From Pseudomonadota bacterium (lineage in GTDB: Bacteria; Pseudomonadota; Gammaproteobacteria; SZUA-229), in contig DAOVJH010000010.1 of the NCBI GenBank assembly GCA_030673345.1, positions 1-12,805 of the forward strand: a DNA stretch of 12,805 nucleotides. The letters are read 5' to 3'. This document shows, piece after piece, positions 1 through 8,905 of the stretch. The number at the start of each line of letters is the position of its first letter. Positions within the stretch are counted from its first letter, which is position 1. The position numbers were made by a program, and so were the translations under genes. The notes under the pieces were generated by a model. The model searched no databases. It was not told the origin of the DNA and saw only the letters and a program-made list of their open reading frames with translations.

Positions 1-3
1 CGG

Positions 4-1158
4 TTAAATAATCAGTTTGCTAAGTGCGTTAATCAATTGATCGATATTATCATGCGTATGTTTTGCTGAAAGTGTAATCCGTAGACGTGAAGTACCTTCG
101 GGTACGGTCGGCGGGCGAATGGCGGTCACTAGTAATCCTTGTTCGAATAATTTCTGACTGATATGCATTGCTTTTTTGTCATTACCGATGAGTAATGGCT
201 GTATCGCTGTCTGACTGTTTTCGATCGCTATATCTGCCTGACTGCAACAGTCTCTAAAATAGGAAATGTTGTTGTTTAAGTTCAGTCGATGTTCGGGTTC
301 ATTTTGTATGATTTTTAGACTGCAACGTGTGGATTCAGCAATGGCAGCAGGCATGGCAGTAGTATAGATATAGGTGCGGGCCTTCTGGATAATGGTTTCG
401 ATTAACGCTTCACTGCCTGCGATAAACGCACCGGCTGTGCCGATGGCTTTACCGAGCGTTGCCATATAGATTGGTACATCATCCTGGCTTAATGAGAAAT
501 GCTGCAAACTGCCTTTTCCTGTTTCACCTAAGGTGCCAAATCCATGTGCATCATCGACCATCAACCAGCTATTATTTTTTTTGCACAAAGTTGATAGTGC
601 GGGCAGGTTAGCGATGTCACCATCCATGCTGAAAACACCATCAGTCAGTACCAGCTTTTCAGCGGTCTTATCAACTTTTTGTATTTTCTGTGCAAGGCTG
701 GAAACATCGTTATGCAGATAACGCTGTAACCGGGCACCGCTGATTAAACCGCCGTCGATCAATGATGCGTGGTTTAAACGGTCTTCGAAAATATAGTCAC
801 CTTTTTCGACTAGTGCCTGGCATAAACCCAGGTTAGCCATGTACCCTGTAGAGAACAAAATCGCGCGAGGGTACCCGGTGAATTCAGCTAATTCTTCTTC
901 CAGCTGATGGTGCGCGATGGAGTGGCCATTGACCAGGTGTGCAGAACCGCTGCCGACGCCGAAGTTTTTTATGGCGTCGATGGTTGCCTGTTTTATCTGT
1001 GGATGATTGGCCAGACCCAGATAGTCGTTGCTGCAGAAGCTGATAACGTCCTTGTTATCGATATGCATCTCAACCTGTTGCGGACCTTGTGTTATACGCC
1101 GTGTGCGATAACGATGCTGTCGTTTTCTTTTTTCGAGTTCCTTACTGAGGTCTTTCAA
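4..1158 (-). CDS. bioF: 8-amino-7-oxononanoate synthase (biotin synthesis)
   Basis: A PLP-dependent enzyme of the alpha-oxoamine synthase family that condenses pimeloyl-ACP (or -CoA) with L-alanine to give 8-amino-7-oxononanoate in the cytoplasm. The 384-residue length is normal for BioF. Visible family motifs are FCSNDYLGLA (residues 41-50), GSGSAHLVNGH (69-79), VDDAHGFGTLG (201-211, with the PLP-ring Asp/His) and ATLGKAIGTAGAF (233-245), whose Lys237 should form the Schiff base with PLP. The start codon is TTG: an in-frame stop lies eight codons upstream, no ATG or GTG lies between, and the next in-frame ATG (Met31) would cut into the conserved N-terminal part. I see no strong Shine-Dalgarno, and the gene begins 18 nt after bioB, so translational coupling to bioB is likely. 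The stop codon is at the left window edge, so further bio genes may follow outside. Confidence 0.95.
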   Translation of the reverse strand: MKDLSKELEKRKRQHRYRTRRITQGPQQVEMHIDNKDVISFCSNDYLGLANHPQIKQATIDAIKNFGVGSGSAHLVNGHSIAHHQLEEELAEFTGYPRAILFSTGYMANLGLCQALVEKGDYIFEDRLNHASLIDGGLISGARLQRYLHNDVSSLAQKIQKVDKTAEKLVLTDGVFSMDGDIANLPALSTLCKKNNSWLMVDDAHGFGTLGETGKGSLQHFSLSQDDVPIYMATLGKAIGTAGAFIAGSEALIETIIQKARTYIYTTAMPAAIAESTRCSLKIIQNEPEHRLNLNNNISYFRDCCSQADIAIENSQTAIQPLLIGNDKKAMHISQKLFEQGLLVTAIRPPTVPEGTSRLRITLSAKHTHDNIDQLINALSKLII

Positions 1159-1176
1159 GTGAAAACAGAGAACTTA

Positions 1177-2178
1177 TCAGCAGGAGCATGCTGATTGTTT
1201 GCTTGTACTTTCGAATACGTGTTTTGTGTTCAGACCTAATTTATCAAACAGCTGCTGATCGTGGCTCTCAGCCGGATTGTCAGTGGTTAATAATTTATCG
1301 CCATAGAAAATGGAGTTAGCGCCGGCGAGAAAACATAACGCCTGTGTTTCATCAGACATCTCGGTACGGCCTGCGGACAGGCGTACGACGGATTTCGGCA
1401 TGATGATTCGTGCGGTTGCGATGGTGCGGATAAATTCCAGTGGTTCAATCTCATCGACGCCATGCAGCGGTGTGCCTTCGACCTGAACAAGCATGTTGAT
1501 CGGCACGCTGTCCGGGTGCTGAGGCAGGTTTGAGAGCTGCTGTAAGAGAGAGACGCGGTCGCTGCGCTGTTCACCCATACCCAGGATGCCGCCGCTGCAG
1601 ACATTGATATTCGCGGCCCGAACGTTCGCAAGTGTATCGAGGCGATCCTGATAAGTGCGGGTGGTAATGATGTCGCCATAATGTTCGGGCGAGGTGTCCA
1701 GGTTGTGATTGTAATAATCCAGCCCGGCATCTTTCAGGCGCTGGCTTTGTTTTTCTGTCAGCATGCCCAGGGTGACACAGGTTTCCATGCCGATATCTTT
1801 CACCGCGGTTATCATATCGATAACTTTTTCAAGATTTTTATCCGTCGGGTTGCGCCAGGCTGCGCCCATGCAGAAGCGGCTGGCACCGTTGTCTTTTGCC
1901 AGTTGCGCTTTTTCGATGACTTCGTCCAGTGGCAATAGACGCTCACGTTCGACTTCAGCGTCATTTTTAGAGCTCTGTGAGCAGTAACCGCAGTCTTCAG
2001 GGCAGGCACCGGTCTTGATGCTTAACAGGGTGCTGACCTGCACCTGGTTGGGGTCGAAATTTCCCCGATGAATGCTCTGGGCCTGAAATAACAGGTCGTT
2101 AAAGGGCTGTTCAAAGAGTGCGGTGATTTCCTGTTTTGACCAGTCGTGGCGTAATGCAGGGGTGTTTAATTCTGACAT
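1177..2178 (-). CDS. bioB: Biotin synthase (radical SAM)
   Basis: A radical SAM enzyme that inserts sulfur into dethiobiotin to make biotin, the last step of the pathway. The radical SAM [4Fe-4S] motif is [13 protein letters not shown], with Cys59, Cys63 and Cys66. The auxiliary [2Fe-2S] ligands also appear conserved: Cys103 (RFCMGAA), Cys134 (METCVTLGM), Cys194 ([12 protein letters not shown]) and the unusual Arg266 (VVRLSAGR), each offset by six from the E. coli residues. At 333 residues it is close to the usual length. The ATG start is preceded by a modest AGAAG-type ribosome site. It is first in an operon with bioF and divergent from comF. No recognisable BirA operator half-sites (TTGTAAACC type) were seen upstream, so biotin regulation is not evident from the sequence. 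Confidence 0.97.
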   Translation of the reverse strand: MSELNTPALRHDWSKQEITALFEQPFNDLLFQAQSIHRGNFDPNQVQVSTLLSIKTGACPEDCGYCSQSSKNDAEVERERLLPLDEVIEKAQLAKDNGASRFCMGAAWRNPTDKNLEKVIDMITAVKDIGMETCVTLGMLTEKQSQRLKDAGLDYYNHNLDTSPEHYGDIITTRTYQDRLDTLANVRAANINVCSGGILGMGEQRSDRVSLLQQLSNLPQHPDSVPINMLVQVEGTPLHGVDEIEPLEFIRTIATARIIMPKSVVRLSAGRTEMSDETQALCFLAGANSIFYGDKLLTTDNPAESHDQQLFDKLGLNTKHVFESTSKQSACSC

Positions 2179-2200
2179 AATGAGTGCTTCTGGATATAAT
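2172..2200 (+). promoter_or_regulatory. Predicted sigma70 promoter for comF
   Basis: A -35 box CTGACA (2172-2177, five of six consensus) and a perfect -10 box TATAAT (2195-2200) are separated by 17 bp. Transcription would start near 2207, leaving a leader of about 66 nt before comF. The -35 box includes two bases of the bioB start codon on the other strand. The boxes are read directly; promoter activity is inferred. Confidence 0.6.
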
Positions 2201-2207
2201 TTAGCCT

Positions 2208-2236
2208 ATTTTACACTACACGGATGGTAAGCCCAA
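2208..2236 (-). promoter_or_regulatory. Possible promoter for bioB-bioF
   Basis: On the minus strand, TTGGGC (complement of 2231-2236) and TAAAAT (complement of 2208-2213) are separated by 17 bp. The -10 is five of six consensus and the -35 is weak. Transcription would start near 2201, inside the comF -10 region, so the two divergent promoters share DNA. Confidence 0.35.
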
Positions 2237-2272
2237 AGTTCTTCATGCCTGTGAAGGGCCTGGCTCAGCATT

Positions 2273-2980
2273 ATGAAACTTATGGATAAGTTATTTTCAG
2301 CATTGTTCCCTTCGAGGTGCATCTTCTGCCAACAGACGGTGACGCAGAGCATCGAGGTCTGCACGGACTGTTATCAGTCGCTGCCGCACAATGATGTGTG
2401 CTGCGAGCGCTGTGCGCTACCGCTGGCAGATGAAATCAATCATGCGGTGTTATGCGGACGTTGTATCCAGAAGATGCCTGCTTTTGATTATGCCCACAGC
2501 CTGTTTCGTTATGAAGCAGATGTTATCGGGCTGGTGCATCAGCTGAAGTTCGGTGAAAAGATCGGTCATGCCAGAACCATCAGTGAAATGTTGCTGATGA
2601 AACTGCTTGAAACGGACGAGCAGCCGGACTGTCTGTTGCCTGTGCCGCTGCATAAATCACGGCTGCGTCAGCGTGGATTTAACCAATCGATCGAAATATC
2701 CCGGGTTATTTCTAGAAAACTGGCCATCCCGATCGAGCATTCGGCCGTCGTGCGGCAACGGAGCACTGCTGCCCAGACGGGGTTGAATGCAAAACAGCGT
2801 CAGAAAAATATCCGGGGCGCATTTAGTGTGGTGAGTAAATTACCTTACCGGCATGTGCTCATCGTCGATGATGTGATGACGACGGGAGTGACCGTCAATG
2901 AACTTGCGATGCTGTTAAAAAAGAATGGCGTCAAACGGGTCGGTGTTTTGAGTATCGCGCGTGCACCGGTGAAGGCATAA
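2273..2980 (+). CDS. comF: ComF family protein (double zinc finger plus phosphoribosyltransferase)
   Basis: A ComF/GntX-family protein of 235 residues. ComF homologues are needed for DNA uptake in naturally competent bacteria, and the E. coli homologue supports use of DNA as a nutrient; the exact chemistry is unsettled. The N-terminal third carries cysteine pairs typical of the zinc-binding part: Cys16/Cys19, Cys30/Cys33, Cys44/Cys47 and Cys61/Cys64. The C-terminal half is a type I phosphoribosyltransferase-like domain with PVPLH (123-127), RGFNQS (134-139) and the PRPP-loop signature VLIVDDVMTTGVT (195-207). ATG at 2273 is used, although the only ribosome-site-like sequence, GAAGGG at 2253-2258, is rather distant; a second ATG at 2282 is possible. 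Divergence from bioB is a common gammaproteobacterial arrangement. It converges on ubiA with a 22-nt gap. Confidence 0.9.
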   Translation: MKLMDKLFSALFPSRCIFCQQTVTQSIEVCTDCYQSLPHNDVCCERCALPLADEINHAVLCGRCIQKMPAFDYAHSLFRYEADVIGLVHQLKFGEKIGHARTISEMLLMKLLETDEQPDCLLPVPLHKSRLRQRGFNQSIEISRVISRKLAIPIEHSAVVRQRSTAAQTGLNAKQRQKNIRGAFSVVSKLPYRHVLIVDDVMTTGVTVNELAMLLKKNGVKRVGVLSIARAPVKA

Positions 2981-3002
2981 CGTCACTGTGGCCCAGACGG
3001 CT

Positions 3003-4184
3003 CTAGGTTACATCTGCAAACTGGTAATCGAGCAGAACGCCGATAAAAAGTACCATGCCAAACCAGTTGTTGTTTAAGAAAGCCTTAAAGCAAAGTTCGG
3101 GTTCTCTGTCCTTTATCAGGTATTGCTGGTAGACAGCAAACAGGCTGGCAGCGGTTACCCCAAGATAGTAGAAACCGCTCAGCTCAGCGCGATGACCGAT
3201 GAGCAGAAGATTTAAGATCAGCAGCAATTGTATGATGCCGATGATCAGCTTGTCCTGGTTACCGAAAAGAATTGCTGTCGATTTAACGCCGATCTTGATG
3301 TCATCATCGTAATCGACCATGGCATACATGGTGTCATACGCGGTTGCCCACAGGATAGTGGCCAGAAAGATCAGCCAGGTGATGGCAGTGACTTCATTCG
3401 CCTGCGCCGTGTAGGCCATGGGCGCTGCCCAGCCAAATGCAGCCCCCAGGTGTACCTGCGGCAGGTAATGGTATCGCTTCATGAAAGGGTAGCTGACAGC
3501 AAGTATGATGCCGCCCAGTGACATCCATATCGTCAGTTCATTCATGAATAACACCAGGATAAAGGCGGTGATGCTGAGTGATGAAAAGATCAGTAAGGCT
3601 TCTTTTTCGGAAATCTTTCCTGATGTGAGAGGCCGTTGCCTGGTGCGCGCGACTTTGCTGTCTATGTGGCGGTCAGCGTAGTCATTTATCGCGCAGCCAG
3701 CAGAGCGCATCAGGATGACACCCATGACGAAGACAAATAACACCAGAGGGTCTGGCCAGCCATCAGCCGCTATCCATAATGCGATCAATGTCGGCCACAA
3801 TAACAGCAGTATACCGATCGGTTTATCCAGGCGTACCAGTTGTGCATAGAGCCCTGCCTTGATGTAGGCCGGTGTCTGTTGTACCGATGCAAAACCTTGC
3901 TCAATGGTCTTTTTGAAAGCGCGGTACGCACTCTCTGTTTTGTCGAGCAGTGGATGTCGTGCCATATAATCGATCGATTGATCGATCTTTTTTAGCAGGA
4001 AAACGGAGGCCAGCTGCATTGTTTTAAAAGCGACCCTGACCTGAGATATAACCGCCATAGAACTCTTTTTGAGCAGGACAAGACTGTGCCGCCAGAAGTT
4101 TTGTATTTTTGGAAGCAGAGTGGAAATGATGTTAGAAAATGCTGAGCTGGTATCCATCAGGCGAGATTTTACCTGATTTGTCAT
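3003..4184 (-). CDS. ubiA: 4-hydroxybenzoate polyprenyltransferase with N-terminal extension
   Basis: An integral membrane prenyltransferase that attaches a polyprenyl chain to 4-hydroxybenzoate in ubiquinone synthesis. The UbiA core starts near residue 112: LVRLDKPIGILLLLWPTLIA matches the family N-terminus. The first Mg-diphosphate motif is NDYADRHID (167-175) and the second is DTMYAMVDYDDD (284-295), followed by GVKSTA. Multiple hydrophobic helices span 125-390. The usual length is about 285-295 residues, while this frame is 393 because of roughly 110 extra N-terminal residues that are basic and helical-looking with no domain I recognise. No good Shine-Dalgarno precedes the ATG at 4184. 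Internal ATGs at codons 10, 43, 56 and 74 are possible starts, Met43 having an AAGAG a few bases upstream. ubiC, often adjacent to ubiA, is absent here. Confidence 0.92.
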   Translation of the reverse strand: MTNQVKSRLMDTSSAFSNIISTLLPKIQNFWRHSLVLLKKSSMAVISQVRVAFKTMQLASVFLLKKIDQSIDYMARHPLLDKTESAYRAFKKTIEQGFASVQQTPAYIKAGLYAQLVRLDKPIGILLLLWPTLIALWIAADGWPDPLVLFVFVMGVILMRSAGCAINDYADRHIDSKVARTRQRPLTSGKISEKEALLIFSSLSITAFILVLFMNELTIWMSLGGIILAVSYPFMKRYHYLPQVHLGAAFGWAAPMAYTAQANEVTAITWLIFLATILWATAYDTMYAMVDYDDDIKIGVKSTAILFGNQDKLIIGIIQLLLILNLLLIGHRAELSGFYYLGVTAASLFAVYQQYLIKDREPELCFKAFLNNNWFGMVLFIGVLLDYQFADVT

Positions 4185-4253
4185 TATTAAATCAGACGTA
4201 ATCGATGGTATAGTTTTACCCGGATATTAACCGAGTAGATTATAAATTGGATC

Positions 4254-4784
4254 ATGATGAATATACGACGATTTGAAGGTTTTGTACCGCAGATAGATGA
4301 AACGGTCTTTATCGATGACAGTGCGGTGGTCACAGGTAATGTATCGATTGGTGAAGACAGCTCGGTCTGGCCATGTTGCTCTGTTCGAGGGGATATTCAT
4401 TCGATCACTATCGGTGCGCGTAGCAATATACAGGACGGCTGTGTTCTGCATGTGACGCATGACAGTGAGTATGCGCCGGGCGGTTTCAAGCTGGAAGTGG
4501 GGGATGAGGTTACCGTAGGGCACAATGTGATATTGCATGCCTGTACAGTCGAAGATCTGTGCCTGATCGGCATGGGGTCGACAGTGCTCGATGGCGCGGT
4601 CGTTCAGTCGGGTGCGATGGTGGGTGCTGGTAGCCTGGTACCACCAAATAAAGTACTGGAAGGCGGTTTTATGTGGCTAGGCAGCCCGGTAAAAAAAGTG
4701 CGTGAGCTCACTGACAAGGAAAAAAGCTTTCTTAAATATTCAGCGCAACAATACGTGAAGCTTAAAGACCGTCATTCGGGCTAA
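4254..4784 (+). CDS. Gamma-class carbonic anhydrase-like hexapeptide protein
   Basis: A 176-residue left-handed beta-helix protein of the YrdA/CaiE/PaaY group, related to gamma-carbonic anhydrases. Hexapeptide-repeat character is clear throughout (for example VVTGNVSIGEDSSVW, VTVGHNVILHAC, GAMVGAGSLV). The three histidines expected to hold the catalytic metal in a trimer are present: His66 in VLHVTH, His90 in VGHN and His95 in ILHAC. Arg45 and Asp47 in SVRGDIH and Gln60/Asp61 in NIQD also match the family. Whether it hydrates CO2 cannot be told from sequence; many YrdA relatives show little activity. Two adjacent ATGs (4254 and 4257) are possible starts and neither has a strong ribosome site. 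It is divergent from ubiA, with only 69 bp between. Confidence 0.88.
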   Translation: MMNIRRFEGFVPQIDETVFIDDSAVVTGNVSIGEDSSVWPCCSVRGDIHSITIGARSNIQDGCVLHVTHDSEYAPGGFKLEVGDEVTVGHNVILHACTVEDLCLIGMGSTVLDGAVVQSGAMVGAGSLVPPNKVLEGGFMWLGSPVKKVRELTDKEKSFLKYSAQQYVKLKDRHSG

Positions 4785-4917
4785 TTTAATTTTAACGCTA
4801 AAATTTTTATTTAACTGTCAATTTTGTGACTCTGAACGCAACTTTTGATTATGTATTGGACTATACTTCTTGTCACATACATATGTAACTCATTGATTAT
4901 TGTTGGAATAAGTCTAG

Positions 4918-6834
4918 GTGGTTGTGGATAATAAAAATTCATCGAACATCATTGATCTGAGTGACAGTCTTCAACAAAAAGAGACTGAGATCGAGTTGTT
5001 GCAGGAAACGTTCACTGAGATCGGCAGTGAACTGGATCTGGAGAAAATATTTCGGATCGTTTCAGAGCGGGCGATGGACTTGATCAACGCTGAGACATTG
5101 TTGATTCCGTTACTGGATGATAATTGTGAAACCTATACCTACAGGGGCGGTGCGGGAAAGAACGCCGATGAGATAGTCGGAGAATCGCTGCCATTGGAGT
5201 ACGGGGTTTGCGGCTGGGTCTGGAAGCAGAAAAAACCCTGGTGGCAGGGCATGCTGGATGAGCTTAGCGATGATGAAAAAAATTGCTGGGAGCAGGAGGC
5301 CGGTAACATGATCCTCGTGCCGTTGCAGGGAAGAAGACATTTTCTTGGCGGCATCGCTGGCTTAAATAAAAAAGATGGCACCCGTTTTGACAAAAAAGAT
5401 CTAAACATGCTGCAGTTGTTTGCCAGCATCGTTTCTATTGCTATCGAAAATGCGATGGCAGTTAAAAGCATCGAAGATTCGCATGAGCTAAACGAGGGTT
5501 ACCGATACAAGCTTGAAGGCTTGAATAAACAGCTCATCGAAAGCAGTAAAGAGCTGGAATATCTGTCCTTATACGATTCAGTTACAGCGCTGCCCAATCG
5601 TTCACTGTTCTATGACCGTCTGTCACGCGATATCGCTGAAGCTGAAGAAAATAACAGCATCATCGGCATACTTCTGATCGATATCGACAGCTTTAAGGAT
5701 ATCAATGACACTCTGGGCCATGATCATGGTGACAGCCTGCTGAATAAAATTGCACACCGGTTTAATGATGAAGTCAAAAGTAATGAAACTTTGGCGCGAC
5801 TCGGCGGCGATGAATTTATCGTCGTACTGCCTGATCATAATCAGAAACATGTGATAAAAAGAGCAGAGATGTTCATCAACTGTCTGAGAGAGGCCTTTGC
5901 CATCGAGGACAATACGATAATCGTAAATGCCAGTGTCGGTGTCGCTGTTTATCCTGAACATGGCGTAAGCATCAGCAACCTGTTGAGCCATGCTGATTTT
6001 GCGATGTATGAAGCCAAAAACAGCAATGTAAAAATATGCGTATATGATTCAGACAAAGATCATCTGGCGCAGGGCCATCTTGCGATGGTTGCTGATGCGC
6101 GAAAGGCGCTCGACGAAAAGCAGTTCGAGCTGCATTATCAGCCAAAGATCAGTGCGCAGAGTGGGCAGGTAGTTTCAGCCGAAGCGTTGGGACGCTGGTA
6201 CTGTAAAGACCGAGGTAATGTACCGCCAAATATATTTATCCGCGTTCTTGAGCAGAATGGCATGATCGACGAGTACACATACTGGGCTATAGAGACAGCG
6301 CTGGCACAGGCGAAAGAATGGAAAAGCGGATATAGCATCATGCGTGTTGCTGTAAACCTGTCGCCGCAAACACTGATGCATCCGGACTTTAAAGAAAAGA
6401 TCGATCAGATCATCAAAGGTGAAAGTGATGGTGAGCTGCTAACGTTCGAGATCACGGAAAATCTGTTCCTGTCAGAGTTCGATCGTCTGGCAGAGGTGCT
6501 AGAGCATATCTGTTCGCTCGGCGTAGAATTATCTATCGACGATTATGGCACCGGGTATTCATCGTTGAGTCGATTGAGGCGCCTGCCGGTCAGTGAATTG
6601 AAGATAGATCAAACCTTTATTAAAGAGATGGTCGATAATAAAGATGATCAGGCCGTCGTGCATTCAACGATCGAACTGGCACATAACCTCGGGTTATCAG
6701 TGGTTGCTGAAGGCGTTGAAAATAAATCCGCACTGGATATGCTGACCCGTCTGGGTTGTGACACGATACAGGGTTATTTGATCAGCCGGCCTATGTCGTC
6801 TGAAAAGTTTAACCTGTTTATCGAAGAGCAGTAG
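4918..6834 (+). CDS. GAF-GGDEF-EAL cyclic-di-GMP synthase/phosphodiesterase
   Basis: A cytoplasmic 638-residue signalling protein. A short N-terminal helix (about 15-35) leads into a GAF sensor domain (about 35-182), then a linker helix (about 185-215), a GGDEF domain (about 216-380) and an EAL domain (about 390-638). The GGDEF active site is intact (RLGGDEF, 295-300; substrate/metal region LIDIDSFKDIND). I see no RxxD inhibitory site five residues before GGDEF. The EAL domain keeps its key residues: EAL 422-424, Asn480, Glu514, Asp541/Asp542 in DDYGTGYSS, Lys562, Glu598 and Gln618. Both activities are therefore possible. There are no membrane segments. The start is GTG: an in-frame TAG directly precedes 4918 and the first internal ATG is codon 53, inside GAF. 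GTG at 4924 is an alternative. GGAATAAG at 4905-4912 may be the ribosome site. Confidence 0.93.
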   Translation: MVVDNKNSSNIIDLSDSLQQKETEIELLQETFTEIGSELDLEKIFRIVSERAMDLINAETLLIPLLDDNCETYTYRGGAGKNADEIVGESLPLEYGVCGWVWKQKKPWWQGMLDELSDDEKNCWEQEAGNMILVPLQGRRHFLGGIAGLNKKDGTRFDKKDLNMLQLFASIVSIAIENAMAVKSIEDSHELNEGYRYKLEGLNKQLIESSKELEYLSLYDSVTALPNRSLFYDRLSRDIAEAEENNSIIGILLIDIDSFKDINDTLGHDHGDSLLNKIAHRFNDEVKSNETLARLGGDEFIVVLPDHNQKHVIKRAEMFINCLREAFAIEDNTIIVNASVGVAVYPEHGVSISNLLSHADFAMYEAKNSNVKICVYDSDKDHLAQGHLAMVADARKALDEKQFELHYQPKISAQSGQVVSAEALGRWYCKDRGNVPPNIFIRVLEQNGMIDEYTYWAIETALAQAKEWKSGYSIMRVAVNLSPQTLMHPDFKEKIDQIIKGESDGELLTFEITENLFLSEFDRLAEVLEHICSLGVELSIDDYGTGYSSLSRLRRLPVSELKIDQTFIKEMVDNKDDQAVVHSTIELAHNLGLSVVAEGVENKSALDMLTRLGCDTIQGYLISRPMSSEKFNLFIEEQ

Positions 6835-6846
6835 AATCGCGGTGAG

Positions 6847-6863
6847 TCTGGCAGCTAGCCAGA
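6847..6863. terminator. Small hairpin between convergent genes
   Basis: TCTGGC (6847-6852) and GCCAGA (6858-6863) form a perfect 6-bp stem with a 5-nt loop, between the stop codons of the GAF-GGDEF-EAL gene and aroE. No T-run follows on either strand, so a role as a bidirectional terminator is only a possibility. Confidence 0.3.
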
Positions 6864-6889
6864 ACCATTGGTAAATGCTCTCACAATGT

Positions 6890-7720
6890 TCATAACGTCT
6901 CTCGCAGGTGCTTGATCACTGCAGAAGTTTCTGCTTTGACACCACGCCAGATATAAAAAGATTCAGCCGCCTGTTCGACCAGCATACCTAATCCATCAAA
7001 CACCTGTTCGGCACCATTGTCTATCGACCATTGCATGAATACAGTTGCCTGTGACGAATACATCATGTCGTAGCTGCAGCTGTATTTGTGAAAGATAGTT
7101 GCAGGCAATGGCGGCAGGTCACCCTGCAGGCTGGCCGAGGTACCATTGATGATGACGTCAAAACTATCTCCACCGGTTTCGTCCAGTCCACAACCGTTGA
7201 TATTCCCAAGATCAGAAAAGTCTTCAGCCAGCTGTATGGCTTTCTGTCTCGTTCGATTGGTGATCAATAGAGAGGATGGTTGCTGTTCTAAAAGGGCTTC
7301 GATTATTCCGCGTACGGCACCGCCAGCACCGATGATCAAGATGGTTTTACCTTTGATACCGATATGATGGTTCTGCATCAGGTCGCGAACCAGGCCTACG
7401 CCGTCTGTGGTGTCACCGTATAAACTGCCATCAGCTTCAAGTTTTAATGTATTAACTGCGCCGGCACGTTGTGCCCGGTCACTGTGCTGACTGGCAAGTT
7501 TCCAGGCGTCTTCCTTGAATGGGACGGTGATATTTAGACCTTTACCGTCATGCTGGAGAAAGTCCCTGACGGCTTGATCGAATTGGCCAATTTCGGCAAG
7601 TTCTGCGGTATAGATCAGTGACTGTTTTGTCTGTTTGGCAAAAAGGCTGTGTATCTGCGGTGACTTGCTATGTTTTATCGGATTGCCGAAAACGGCATAG
7701 TGGTCAAGGTTTGTCGTCAT
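6890..7720 (-). CDS. aroE: Shikimate dehydrogenase (NADP)
   Basis: Reduces 3-dehydroshikimate to shikimate with NADPH in the aromatic amino acid pathway. The 276-residue length is typical. Shikimate-binding motifs are present: SKSPQIH (18-24), NITVPFKE with catalytic Lys69, and AGAVNTL (86-92). The catalytic Asp106 lies in GDTTDGVG, where most AroE proteins have GDNTDG, a mild variation. The NADP-binding Rossmann loop is GAGGAVRG (131-138), followed by TNRT (154-157) as expected for NADP selectivity. TSASL (194-198) and YDMMY (217-221) complete the family pattern. It starts 27 nt after the end of hemB on the same strand, so it is probably the second gene of a hemB-aroE transcript. No clear Shine-Dalgarno precedes its ATG. 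Confidence 0.96.
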   Translation of the reverse strand: MTTNLDHYAVFGNPIKHSKSPQIHSLFAKQTKQSLIYTAELAEIGQFDQAVRDFLQHDGKGLNITVPFKEDAWKLASQHSDRAQRAGAVNTLKLEADGSLYGDTTDGVGLVRDLMQNHHIGIKGKTILIIGAGGAVRGIIEALLEQQPSSLLITNRTRQKAIQLAEDFSDLGNINGCGLDETGGDSFDVIINGTSASLQGDLPPLPATIFHKYSCSYDMMYSSQATVFMQWSIDNGAEQVFDGLGMLVEQAAESFYIWRGVKAETSAVIKHLRETL

Positions 7721-7747
7721 TACGGGTGCAGGGTAAGCGATGTGCGT

Positions 7748-8779
<1,032 letters not shown>

Positions 8780-8800
8780 TTAACGTATTGTAACAGGCAA

Positions 8801-8828
8801 AATATACGATGCCATCATTTGATGTCAA
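8801..8828 (-). promoter_or_regulatory. Predicted sigma70 promoter for hemB-aroE
   Basis: On the minus strand a perfect -35 TTGACA (complement of 8823-8828) and a -10 TATATT (complement of 8801-8806, five of six) are separated by 16 bp. Transcription would begin near 8794, about 38 nt before the GTG start. This is a strong-looking constitutive promoter, as expected for heme synthesis. Confidence 0.6.
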
Positions 8829-8848
8829 TATTCAGACATCGTTATACA
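8819..8848 (+). promoter_or_regulatory. Possible promoter for the DUF302 gene
   Basis: TTGATG (8819-8824) and TATACA (8843-8848) are separated by 18 bp; TACAAT two bases later is an alternative -10. Each box matches four of six consensus bases. The -35 overlaps the -35 of the hemB promoter on the other strand. Confidence 0.3.
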
Positions 8849-8905
8849 ATAGCGCAGCATTTGGGTCGGGGCTGGTCAATTTTTTACGAGGGTGCAGGAG
8901 AAATG

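Noticed and set aside
907..1194. 95-codon plus-strand open frame over bioF/bioB
   Set aside because: Antisense shadow of clearly conserved bioF sequence, with no ribosome site or recognisable product.
2179..2272. BirA operator in the bioB-comF intergenic region
   Set aside because: No TTGTAAACC/GGTTTACAA-type half-sites found on either strand.
3965..3990. Cluster of ATCGAT-like repeats in the ubiA 5' region
   Set aside because: Lies within the open frame and looks like codon use of Ile-Asp plus chance; no longer repeat unit.
4878..4887. 10-bp palindrome TACATATGTA before the GAF-GGDEF-EAL gene
   Set aside because: Short AT-rich palindromes are common by chance; no second copy or aligned promoter was found in the 4785-4917 gap.
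5139..5471. Minus-strand open frame of 110 codons within the GAF region
   Set aside because: Lies wholly inside a well-supported gene, and its composition is typical of a reverse-frame artefact.
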